Below are positions 1 through 6,341 of a DNA stretch of 6,554 nucleotides, piece by piece. The position numbers and the translations under genes are program-made. Source of the stretch: Alphaproteobacteria bacterium UBA2947 (GTDB lineage: Bacteria; Pseudomonadota; Alphaproteobacteria; Rs-D84). The DNA is taken from positions 43,244 to 49,797 of the forward strand of contig DEBV01000002.1 of the NCBI GenBank assembly GCA_002348925.1, read 5' to 3'. Positions within the stretch are counted from its first letter, which is position 1. Every line of letters starts with the position of its first letter. The notes under the pieces are model-generated. The model worked only from the letters and a program-made list of their open reading frames with translations. It searched no databases and had not been told where the DNA came from.

Positions 1-2036
1 GAAATACCGAAGGCGACAAATGGAATTCTATCCATATGATGGCTTTGTCTGGCGCTCGTGGTTCAAAAGGTCAGATTCAGCAGTTGGCAGGTATGCGTGG
101 TATGATGCAGAAACCAGACGGTTCTATTATTGAAGTTCCTATTATTCTGAACTTTAAAGAAGGTCTTACCATGTCTGAATACTTTACATCAACACACGGT
201 GCGCGTAAAGGTATGTCGGATACGGCTTTGAAGACCGCGTCTGCTGGTTATTTGACACGTCGTTTGGTTAACCTTGCGATTAACACAGTTATCACAGAAC
301 ACGATTGTGGAACACATGAATTTATTACTGCAAAACCAGTATATCAAGGTTCTACATTGACAGTTGCGCTGGGTGATGTGGTGTTGGGACGTACTGCGGC
401 TCATGATATCGTTCATCCTTTGACCAAAGAAGTCATTGTAAAGGCAGGCGATTTGATTACCAAAGCAGCCGCACGTCAAATCAACGAATCTGGATTACCA
501 AGCGTTGATGTCCGCAGTGTTTTGACATGCCAAAGTGATGGTTTGTGTGCAAAATGTTATGGTATGGATTTGTCCAGAAACGCGTTGGTACACGTTGGTG
601 AAGCCGTTGGTTTGATTGCAGGACAATCTATTGGTGAACCTGGAACTCAGTTGACTTTGCGTACCTTCCACATTGGTGGTATTGCAGAAGGTGGTTCTGA
701 ATCTCACTTTATTGAAATGCCAGTAGGCGGAAAAATCAAATTCGATAATGTGAACACAATTACTAATTCTGCTGGTCGTGTTGTAGTATTGTCACGTACT
801 GGTAAAATTGGCGTTGTCGACAAAGAAGGTAAAGAATTGTTCACAGTCGCGTTGCCATATGCATCTATGTTGTTGGTCAACGAAGGCGATAAAGTCGAAA
901 AAGGTCAAAAAGTTGCAGAATGGGATCCATATTCCAATACAATTATTGCCGAAAAAGACGGTACTGTATCGTTCAACGATTTGATTGAAAATGTTTCTTA
1001 CCAAGAAGAAGTCGATTCAATGACAGGTATCGTTTCCCGCAAAGTTATTAACTGGAAAGCGAACACCAAAAAGGCACTTAGCCCATCTATCAGATTGGTA
1101 GACGACAAAGGCAATATGATTTCACTGGGTGGCAAGAAAGTTGCTGAATATTTATTGCCAACATATTCAACTTTGAATGTGTCCAATGGCGATAAAATAC
1201 ATGCTGGTGACATCTTGGCACGTATCCCTGTACAATCAAAGAAGACAGGCGATATTACTGGCGGTCTGCCACGTGTTGAAGAATTGTTGGAAATTCGTCG
1301 TCCTGCGAATCCTGCATTGTTGGCCGAAGTTGACGGTACAGTCGAATTAGAAGATGCAAAATCAAAGATTATAATTCGTATTGAACCTGCTGACGGCACA
1401 GCACCTGTGGAATACGCAGTACCAAAAGGAACTAATTTATTGGTTCGCAGCGGTGATACTGTACGCAAAGCTGATAAATTGGTCGATGGTGATCCTGTAC
1501 CACAAGACATCTTGCGTATCTTGGGTCAAAAAGCATTGGCACAATTTATGGTTGAACAAGTACAACAAGTTTATCGCTTGCAGGGTGTGTCTATCAACGA
1601 CAAACACATTGAAATTTTGATACGTGAAATGACACGTCGTGTAGAAGTCAGCAATCCTGGCGATACTGCGTTCTTGTCTGGACAAGTTATCGACCGCGTT
1701 GATTTCGAAGAAGAAAACGCACGTGTTGCAAAAGACGGTGGTCGTGTCGCCGAAGCATCTCAGGTCTTGGTTGGTTTGACACGTGCTTCCTTGACTTCAC
1801 GTTCATTTATATCCAATGCAGCGTTCCAACAGACAACAAAAGTATTGGTTGATGCGGCAATCAACGGTTCTACGGATAAATTGGTTGGCGTAAACGAAAA
1901 CTTGGCTGTTGGTCGTTTGATACCAATTGGAACTGGTGCATATGTTCGTCGTGTTCGCGAAATCGCGAAACAAGAAGAACGTGCTGAAAAATTGGCACGC
2001 GAAGGTGGCGAACAACAACAGTTGTTGGATATCTAA
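1..2036 (+). CDS. rpoC: DNA-directed RNA polymerase subunit beta' (C-terminal part, 5' end outside window)
   Basis: This is the C-terminal portion of the beta' subunit of RNA polymerase. The reading frame is open from base 3, so the gene enters from the left and the first ATG in view (36) is internal. The fragment starts at the bridge helix (MMALSGARGS, then QLAGMRGMMQKPDG). It continues through THGARKG, the second zinc-binding site (Cys codons 306-308, 528-530, 546-548, 555-557) and the trigger loop (QSIGEPGTQLTLRTFHIGG, up to 680). A stretch of about 185 residues (681-1236) then sits where E. coli has the SI3 insertion. After it come DITGGLPRVEELLE and the C-terminal segment ending GRLIPIGTGA. 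The NADFDGD catalytic loop lies upstream of the window. Oddities: leucine occupies the E. coli Met932 position, and the Cys-x5-Cys spacing in the zinc site is one residue shorter than the usual x6. The frame is intact to the TAA at 2034. The family assignment is secure. Confidence 0.98.
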   Translation, partial: NTEGDKWNSIHMMALSGARGSKGQIQQLAGMRGMMQKPDGSIIEVPIILNFKEGLTMSEYFTSTHGARKGMSDTALKTASAGYLTRRLVNLAINTVITEHDCGTHEFITAKPVYQGSTLTVALGDVVLGRTAAHDIVHPLTKEVIVKAGDLITKAAARQINESGLPSVDVRSVLTCQSDGLCAKCYGMDLSRNALVHVGEAVGLIAGQSIGEPGTQLTLRTFHIGGIAEGGSESHFIEMPVGGKIKFDNVNTITNSAGRVVVLSRTGKIGVVDKEGKELFTVALPYASMLLVNEGDKVEKGQKVAEWDPYSNTIIAEKDGTVSFNDLIENVSYQEEVDSMTGIVSRKVINWKANTKKALSPSIRLVDDKGNMISLGGKKVAEYLLPTYSTLNVSNGDKIHAGDILARIPVQSKKTGDITGGLPRVEELLEIRRPANPALLAEVDGTVELEDAKSKIIIRIEPADGTAPVEYAVPKGTNLLVRSGDTVRKADKLVDGDPVPQDILRILGQKALAQFMVEQVQQVYRLQGVSINDKHIEILIREMTRRVEVSNPGDTAFLSGQVIDRVDFEEENARVAKDGGRVAEASQVLVGLTRASLTSRSFISNAAFQQTTKVLVDAAINGSTDKLVGVNENLAVGRLIPIGTGAYVRRVREIAKQEERAEKLAREGGEQQQLLDI

Positions 2037-2048
2037 TAAAACAAACTT

Positions 2049-2090
2049 ATACCTGGTATTTTCGCATTTGTGAAATGCCAGGTATTTTAT
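2049..2090 (+). terminator. Hairpin terminator after rpoC
   Basis: Starting 13 bases after the rpoC stop codon, 2049-2061 pairs with 2073-2085. This is a 13-bp stem with one T-G wobble, built on ATACCTGG and CCAGGTAT, around an 11-base loop. A short run TTTTAT follows (2085-2090). The position and form fit an intrinsic terminator for the rpoBC transcript. The T-run is short, so partial read-through into the HAD gene is plausible. The right arm can also pair downstream (see 2079-2118). Confidence 0.7.
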
Positions 2091-2118
2091 GGAATCAAAG
2101 AAATGAAAGAAATACCTG
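2079..2118 (+). promoter_or_regulatory. Alternative hairpin over the HAD gene start
   Basis: The right arm of the rpoC terminator (CAGGTATTT, 2079-2087) is perfectly complementary over 9 bases to AAATACCTG at 2110-2118, inside codons 3-6 of the HAD gene. The 22-base loop contains the start codon at 2103-2105 and the weak GGA upstream. The structure excludes the terminator stem because both use the same arm. The pairing is seen directly. Any antiterminator or start-masking role is inferred, and chance is possible in DNA of this composition. Confidence 0.3.
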
Positions 2119-2501
2119 CGATTTTTTGTGATATAGACGGCGTTGTAACGCATAAGTTTGCAGTGCCGAACTATGACCATTTTGGTGAACCAAATGAAAC
2201 AATGATTCCTGTGCTGGAATGCTTGGGACGTGAATTTACATTGGTTTTTATCACAGGTCGTTGGGCAATGGGACAAGAAAAAGTTGAAAAACTGTTAAAC
2301 GATTTATTGCCAAATGCTAAAAAATTGGTGTTTTGCAAATCGCATGATTATCCTGGCACAACCGCGGAATACAAATTGGAAACGATAAAAAATCTGGAAA
2401 AAGCGGGCTATAAATTTCATTTCGGCATAGATGACCACAGTGCTGTTGTGGGCCTTATGCACAATCACGGTATGTTTATTGCCCAGGCATTAAGCGATTA
2501 A
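2103..2501 (+). CDS. Small HAD-superfamily phosphatase, polynucleotide-kinase-phosphatase-like
   Basis: A 132-residue soluble protein with haloacid-dehalogenase phosphatase motifs in order. Motif I is FCDIDGVVT, with Asp10 as likely nucleophile and Asp12 as likely acid/base. Motif II is FITGR, with Thr51 and Arg53. Lys91 in EYKLE is a motif III candidate. Motif IV is FGIDDHSAVV, with Asp110 and Asp111 as Mg2+ ligands. The short, nearly capless layout and the closing IDD..xVV.M...G stretch resemble the 3'-phosphatase domain of T4 polynucleotide kinase as I remember it. No kinase P-loop is present. The substrate is unknown; a nucleic acid end or small phosphoester is inferred. I chose ATG 2103. 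An earlier in-frame GTG at 2070 lies inside the rpoC terminator stem and would add 11 residues that do not belong to the HAD fold. The only Shine-Dalgarno candidate is a weak GGA at 2091-2093. The gene follows rpoC on the same strand and precedes rpmF by 71 bases. Confidence 0.85.
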   Translation: MKEIPAIFCDIDGVVTHKFAVPNYDHFGEPNETMIPVLECLGREFTLVFITGRWAMGQEKVEKLLNDLLPNAKKLVFCKSHDYPGTTAEYKLETIKNLEKAGYKFHFGIDDHSAVVGLMHNHGMFIAQALSD

Positions 2502-2502
2502 A

Positions 2503-2519
2503 CAAGTATTTTTTACTTG
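2503..2519. repeat. Short inverted repeat after the HAD gene
   Basis: CAAGTA (2503-2508) and TACTTG (2514-2519) form a perfect 6-bp inverted repeat around TTTTT, one base after the HAD stop codon. No T-run follows the right arm, so it is a poor intrinsic terminator on the + strand. It overlaps the candidate rpmF promoter and could be an operator or a weak mRNA 3' hairpin. The stem is short and could be chance. Confidence 0.3.
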
Positions 2520-2544
2520 CAAATGGCGAATAATTGAATAGAAT
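2518..2544 (+). promoter_or_regulatory. Possible promoter for rpmF
   Basis: TTGCAA (2518-2523) and TAGAAT (2539-2544) resemble sigma-70 -35 and -10 boxes, lying about 30 bases before the rpmF start. The 15-base spacer is shorter than the preferred 17, so the match is weak. A promoter is expected here if the rpoC terminator is efficient, but rpmF could equally be read from upstream. Confidence 0.25.
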
Positions 2545-2572
2545 TAACAAAGTTAAATAAAAGGACTGTAAA

Positions 2573-2722
2573 ATGGCGACTCCAAAAAGTAAAACAAGTA
2601 AAGCACGTTCTGCACAACGTCGTTCACATGACGCTTTGTCTGTGATGCCAGTCAGTGTTTGCAAAAAATGTGGCGAAAAGAAACGCCCACATCATGTTTG
2701 CCCTGCGTGTGGTTCAAAATAA
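2573..2722 (+). CDS. rpmF: 50S ribosomal protein L32 (short form)
   Basis: A 49-residue, strongly basic protein of the large ribosomal subunit. It starts MATPKSKTSKARSAQRRSHDAL, close to the classic L32 N-terminus (VPK.K.S..RR..RR.H.AL). Its zinc ribbon has four cysteines, Cys30-x2-Cys33 and Cys43-x2-Cys46. A strong Shine-Dalgarno AAGGA (2561-2565), 7 bases from the ATG, fixes the start. The protein stops three residues after the last cysteine (CGSK), so the tail usually seen after this point (a YY.GR-type sequence in many bacteria) is missing. L32 is commonly somewhat longer, near 55-60 residues. All zinc ligands are kept, so it should be functional. It lies directly before plsX, a very common bacterial pairing. 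Confidence 0.96.
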   Translation: MATPKSKTSKARSAQRRSHDALSVMPVSVCKKCGEKKRPHHVCPACGSK

Positions 2723-2728
2723 TACTTG

Positions 2729-2747
2729 ATTAAGGGAAATTAAGGGG
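2729..2747 (+). repeat. Two ATTAAGGG copies, 10 bases apart
   Basis: ATTAAGGG occurs at 2729-2736 and again at 2739-2746, with an extra G at 2747. The pair sits just after the rpmF stop. Both copies contain an AAGGG core that resembles a ribosome binding site, but no start codon follows at a useful distance. The second copy is part of the left arm of the next hairpin. A role, if any, is unknown. Confidence 0.35.
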
Positions 2748-2779
2748 CGCGGGATATTTTATCCATTTGCCCCTTTTTT
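2742..2779 (+). terminator. Terminator or attenuator hairpin between rpmF and plsX
   Basis: AAGGGGC (2742-2748) pairs with GCCCCTT (2769-2775). Inside, GGATA (2752-2756) can pair with TATCC (2760-2764), giving an interrupted stem. Six T residues follow the GC-rich arm (2774-2779). This has the form of an intrinsic terminator, yet it ends 8 bases before the plsX ATG. It may end most rpmF transcripts and lower plsX expression (an attenuator), with read-through supplying plsX mRNA. No convincing separate plsX promoter was found downstream of rpmF. Confidence 0.65.
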
Positions 2780-2787
2780 ATTTAAAA

Positions 2788-3861
2788 ATGTCAGATACAA
2801 AAAAAATAATTTCAGTTGATGCAATGGGCGGCGATCATGCTCCTGGTGCTGTTTTAGGCGGTATGAATCAGTTTCTTTACCAATACGGAGAAGACACAGC
2901 GTTTTTTCGTGTGTTCGGTAATGAAAAAATATTGCGTCCTATGTTAAAGAAATTTCCGCGTGTTGCACGTAATTGTGAAATTATACACACCGAAGGTGTT
3001 ATTTCTGGGACAGATAAAGTGCGCGATGTTATTCGTCATGCACAAGATACTTCGATGTATATGGCGATTAAAGACGTTCGTGAAGGTAATTCGTCTGCGG
3101 TTGTATCTGCGGGGAATACGGGCGTTTTGATGGCTTTGTCCAAATTGGCGCTGAAAACAGTTGATGGTATTTCTCGTCCTGCGATAACAACAATGTTGCC
3201 ATCTGGAAATGGTGATACACGCGTTGTTGGTCTTGATTTGGGTGCAAATGTCCATTGTGATGAAGAAATATTATTTGACTTTTCTATTTTAGGCAGTGTG
3301 TATGCCGAAATCATCGGCGGAATGCATCGACCACGCGTTGGTATTTTGAATATCGGCGCCGAAGAAACCAAGGGCAATGAAACACTGCAGAGATTGAACA
3401 AGATTTTAACAGAACATATCGATGAATTGCCTTATGAATACATTGGTTTCGTTGAAGGTAATGATGTGACATCTGGAAATGTCCAAGTTGTCGTCACAGA
3501 TGGCTTTACAGGCAATGTTATGTTAAAAACGGTAGAAGGTACCGCAAAAATGATTTCGCGTATTGTAAAGGCAAATTACAAGCGCTCACTGATTGCTATA
3601 TTGGGTACTTTCTTCTTGGTTCATTTGTTCAAGAGATTAAAGAATAAAATTGACCCGCGTTCGTATGCTGGGGCGGTATTTTTGGGACTTAATGGATTTT
3701 CAATAAAAACACATGGAAATTCTGATGCGTTATCTTGGTCAAATGCGTTAGGATATGCCATGAATTTATCTAAATCTAACTTTTACGATCAAATTCGCGA
3801 AAGAACAGAAAAGCTTTCCAATATCAAGGAAGAAATAAAAAAATTGGAAACAGCAGAATAA
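2788..3861 (+). CDS. plsX: Phosphate acyltransferase (acyl-ACP:phosphate transacylase)
   Basis: PlsX transfers a fatty acyl chain from acyl-ACP to phosphate. The acyl-phosphate is used by PlsY to acylate glycerol-3-phosphate, the first step of phospholipid synthesis at the inner membrane face. The 357-residue protein has the family signatures: VDAMGGDHAPG (10-20), SAGNTGVLMA (107-116), LDLGANV (149-155), VGILNIGAEETKGNE (184-198), FVEGNDV (221-227), VVTDGFTGNVMLK (235-247) and YAGAVFLGLNG (293-303). A cationic, hydrophobic segment near 253-285 matches the part of PlsX thought to touch the membrane. The C-terminus (about 336-357) is a charged helical extension. ATG 2788 fits the family N-terminus. 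An in-frame TTG at 2767 lies inside the hairpin arm and is unlikely. No Shine-Dalgarno precedes the ATG; the leader is only T and A after the hairpin. The usual downstream neighbour fabH is absent, and the gene ends at a terminator shared with a convergent gene. Confidence 0.97.
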   Translation: MSDTKKIISVDAMGGDHAPGAVLGGMNQFLYQYGEDTAFFRVFGNEKILRPMLKKFPRVARNCEIIHTEGVISGTDKVRDVIRHAQDTSMYMAIKDVREGNSSAVVSAGNTGVLMALSKLALKTVDGISRPAITTMLPSGNGDTRVVGLDLGANVHCDEEILFDFSILGSVYAEIIGGMHRPRVGILNIGAEETKGNETLQRLNKILTEHIDELPYEYIGFVEGNDVTSGNVQVVVTDGFTGNVMLKTVEGTAKMISRIVKANYKRSLIAILGTFFLVHLFKRLKNKIDPRSYAGAVFLGLNGFSIKTHGNSDALSWSNALGYAMNLSKSNFYDQIRERTEKLSNIKEEIKKLETAE

Positions 3862-3880
3862 ATAAATTTTTATATAAATA

Positions 3881-3908
3881 AAAAAACCGCCATAACGGCG
3901 GGTTTTTT
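3881..3908. terminator. Bidirectional terminator shared by plsX and the convergent secreted-protein gene
   Basis: CCGCC (3887-3891) pairs with GGCGG (3897-3901) around a 5-base loop. It is flanked by six A (3881-3886) on the left and six T (3903-3908) on the right, with one unpaired G at 3902. It reads as hairpin plus T-run on both strands. It begins 19 bases after the plsX stop and lies immediately past the TAG of the reverse gene (3910-3912), so it serves both transcripts. Confidence 0.9.
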
Positions 3909-3909
3909 A

Positions 3910-6315
3910 CTAATCTGCTTTTACACATTGCAGATTGGTTGGTGTTATGTCTGCACCAGAAGGATAATAATCTATAGAACCTTCGGGGCAAGAACAGGTT
4001 GTCGCTTGCCCACCAGCAGAAACGGTCTGTACATATTTCATGTTAGATGTTATTGGTGCAAAAGTCCCCGAGGTTGATACTGTCCCAAGCGGTTTTGTTG
4101 GACATGGTTTGCATTCTACAGTAGAACCATTGTCAATCAAGTAATTGTTAGCAGGGCAACTGATTAATATACTTGATACCCAATCGTTCATTGCGCGCAA
4201 TGTCAACTTTGTGCCGTCTTTTGGTGTATAACCGCCAACAGACATACAAGTCGCGATTTCTGAAACACATGCATTGACTGCTGTTCTGGATGCTGTCGAT
4301 GTTGTGTTTGAGTCATCGTATCCGTTTGATGACAAACAAGATTGTACATCACCACGGCATCCTTCGGCATAATCAGCCAAAAGTGCGTCTTGTTGAACCT
4401 TTATCTTTGCCAAGGTGTTATTCAGATATTGACGAACAACTTCGTTATCTGGGATAAATTTTTTGGAAGATTTTTGGCTGTTAAATGTATAATCTTGACA
4501 TTGTTGCATCACAGATGCGCACATACCATGAACTTTGTCGTTGCTGTCAATATAACCGATTTTTTGTAAAAGGTACAGCGCCATATTGTTTGCTACGGTT
4601 GCATCTTTTGTATAATCTTGTTTCCATTGTTCCAACGCATTATCTACATATCCACCAAGATTTTCGGTTTGACCATTGCTCCACGCATTTTTAAGAGCAT
4701 TGCCAGTTCCGTAATTCCATGTGGCATACAAATCTCGCATACCTTGACTGGACCAAGTATTGATGTTACTTGCGGTAATTTCTTCTTCATTTACTGCTTG
4801 TCCGCCAGAAATGCCGGGTGTTCCACCTTTTACAACTTCGCCATTTGCAAGATATTTGCCAGTTGGATCAAGGCATAATTCATAATCAGAACCGCAAACA
4901 TATTCGTCTTGCATACAAGAATCGATTGCAGCAACACATCCGCGCAAATCATAAGAATTTTTATTTTGTGTTAACAGCAAACGAGCCTGTTGTAAAACAT
5001 TAGTTGCGTTAAACACATTGTTTTTCATTTCCTTGTTTGCTTCGGTCAATGCGCGTTCATAAGCAATACACTGTTTGTCGATTTCCAAATCATAGGAATT
5101 TGTAATCATGTTTGCGTCGATGCCCTGGGCAGTACAAGAATTCAAAACAGCCGTTTTGCAACGATTTGTTGCTGTTTTATATAATTGTTCGCCACGTTGG
5201 TTCGAAACGCTTGTTGTGTTAGTGCTTTTTGTATTGCCTAAGAATGAATTCAAATCAAACCCAGCAGTAAAATCAGCGTTTAATAAACCGTTCAAATCCA
5301 AAGAAAGTCCGCTGGTAACTTCGTATGTAGAAGATGCATTTGGCGAAGAAACATCGACGACTTTGCGTTTGATTGCGTCCAAACTTGTTTTTAATTGTGA
5401 AGAATCAGAATTAGATTTCATAGCCAATTCTGCTTCTGTTTCTGCAAACAACGCTTCGATTTGAGCGCCTGTCAAACCAATATATCTGATTTTTTGAATG
5501 GCTTCTTGGAATTGTTCTGTGGCTGCTTCCAAAGCGTTTTCTGTTTTTTCATAGTTCTTTAAATTCTTGGAACAAGAACAGCGGCCTTGGTTGTCATCCA
5601 ATACATTACAATAATTATCCATACATGCTGCATATTGTGCCTTGCAATAATCTGTCAATTCTGCAACAGCAGTCAAAGTAGATGTAGTAGAAGAAACATC
5701 TTCTTCTGTAATAACAGGGGTTGTAGATGCACCAGTCAAAGCAGATGTTGATAAACGGACGCCTGTGCTTGGTGAACGACGTGCCGCAACGCTTACACGT
5801 GCCGTATTAGCATTATACAAAGAGGAGCCAGAATCTTCTATGCTGGCTTGATTCCCAGTTAATGCTTGGTTTGTTCTTTTGGTTGCAGACATAACTGTGT
5901 TTCCAGCTGTTCCAACGCGTGCAGTTACTGGCTTTGCTGTCTGTGTGCCACGTGCAGTTACACTTGTACGAGAACTTGTTGAAGCAGGTCTGTTCACAAC
6001 ACCTGTTGTGCGTGCTGTACGGGAAACTGTGCCACGTGCTGTATTTGTGGTTGTTCGCGGAGAAGTTGACATTGCACGCGAAGAAGTATTTGCACGCGAA
6101 GATACAGAATTTGTCGCAGAAGACACAACGCGCGACGCAGTTGTCGAACGGTTTGCTGTGTTGCGTTGAGTAACGCTTGGTTGTTGAACTTCAGTTTCTT
6201 CGTCGGCCAACATATCGTCAGTGTATTCGACAATTTCGTCGTAATAAACTGGTGCGACCTCTGCAAATGCAGGCAAAACCAACAAACCACTTAATACAGC
6301 AATAAATCTTTTCAT
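3910..6315 (-). CDS. Large secreted cysteine-rich protein of unknown function
   Basis: I do not recognise this 801-residue protein as a named family. A clear Sec signal peptide, MKRFIAVLSGLLVLPAFA, has a likely cleavage after AFA (18/19). There is no lipobox and no later membrane segment, so periplasm or cell surface is expected. Residues 19-42 hold 10 Asp/Glu and no Lys/Arg. Residues 48-200 are Ser/Thr/Ala-rich with 18 Arg, 2 Lys and no Cys, probably a disordered basic linker. From residue 224 there are 24 Cys, with repeated C-x6-C spacing at 224/231, 460/467/474/481, 599/606, 653/660 and 683/690. A helical stretch spans about 249-320. The C-terminus (720-797) has CPANNYLID, CKPCP and CSCPEGS, like small disulfide-rich surface modules. 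The ATG at 6313-6315 is chosen because AAGGAAGG lies 9 bases upstream and the signal peptide starts there. An in-frame upstream extension would run through the promoter. It stands alone, convergent with plsX. Confidence 0.93.
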   Translation of the reverse strand: MKRFIAVLSGLLVLPAFAEVAPVYYDEIVEYTDDMLADEETEVQQPSVTQRNTANRSTTASRVVSSATNSVSSRANTSSRAMSTSPRTTTNTARGTVSRTARTTGVVNRPASTSSRTSVTARGTQTAKPVTARVGTAGNTVMSATKRTNQALTGNQASIEDSGSSLYNANTARVSVAARRSPSTGVRLSTSALTGASTTPVITEEDVSSTTSTLTAVAELTDYCKAQYAACMDNYCNVLDDNQGRCSCSKNLKNYEKTENALEAATEQFQEAIQKIRYIGLTGAQIEALFAETEAELAMKSNSDSSQLKTSLDAIKRKVVDVSSPNASSTYEVTSGLSLDLNGLLNADFTAGFDLNSFLGNTKSTNTTSVSNQRGEQLYKTATNRCKTAVLNSCTAQGIDANMITNSYDLEIDKQCIAYERALTEANKEMKNNVFNATNVLQQARLLLTQNKNSYDLRGCVAAIDSCMQDEYVCGSDYELCLDPTGKYLANGEVVKGGTPGISGGQAVNEEEITASNINTWSSQGMRDLYATWNYGTGNALKNAWSNGQTENLGGYVDNALEQWKQDYTKDATVANNMALYLLQKIGYIDSNDKVHGMCASVMQQCQDYTFNSQKSSKKFIPDNEVVRQYLNNTLAKIKVQQDALLADYAEGCRGDVQSCLSSNGYDDSNTTSTASRTAVNACVSEIATCMSVGGYTPKDGTKLTLRAMNDWVSSILISCPANNYLIDNGSTVECKPCPTKPLGTVSTSGTFAPITSNMKYVQTVSAGGQATTCSCPEGSIDYYPSGADITPTNLQCVKAD
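5716..6174 (-). repeat. Low-complexity Ser/Thr/Arg-coding region with short internal repeats
   Basis: This codes for residues 48-200 of the secreted protein. Short direct repeats are visible on the + strand: TTGCACGCGAAGA at 6072-6084 and 6090-6102 (18-base step, coding SSRA twice), CGTGCAGTTAC at 5918-5928 and 5951-5961 (33-base step), and TGTGCCACGTGC at 5944-5955 and 6028-6039 (coding ARGT). All steps are multiples of three, consistent with growth by in-frame slippage or duplication. Confidence 0.7.
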
Positions 6316-6324
6316 GTTAGACAT

Positions 6325-6332
6325 CCTTCCTT
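6325..6332 (-). promoter_or_regulatory. Ribosome binding site of the secreted-protein gene
   Basis: Read on the - strand, AAGGAAGG sits 9 bases before the ATG at 6313-6315. It directly abuts another in-frame ATG (6322-6324), too close to serve it. This decides the start at 6315 and leaves the signal peptide at the very N-terminus. Confidence 0.8.
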
Positions 6333-6341
6333 TTGTAAACA

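Noticed and set aside
998..1510. 170-codon reverse open frame inside rpoC
   Set aside because: It is antisense to a fully conserved rpoC frame, has no ribosome binding site of note, and its translation has no recognisable domain; a shadow frame.
2070..2102. GTG start extending the HAD protein by 11 residues
   Set aside because: It lies inside the rpoC terminator stem, and the added residues precede the HAD strand without family support; ATG 2103 places motif I at residue 10, as is usual.
1803..2276. 157-codon reverse open frame across the end of rpoC and the HAD gene
   Set aside because: It crosses two real genes and a terminator on the opposite strand, with no family features.
2767..2787. 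TTG start extending PlsX by 7 residues
   Set aside because: The codon is in the hairpin arm and T-run before plsX; ATG 2788 gives the normal PlsX N-terminus.
5108..5464. 118-codon forward open frame opposite the secreted-protein gene
   Set aside because: The reverse strand codes for a signal-peptide protein with a coherent cysteine pattern; the forward frame has no start signal or domain.
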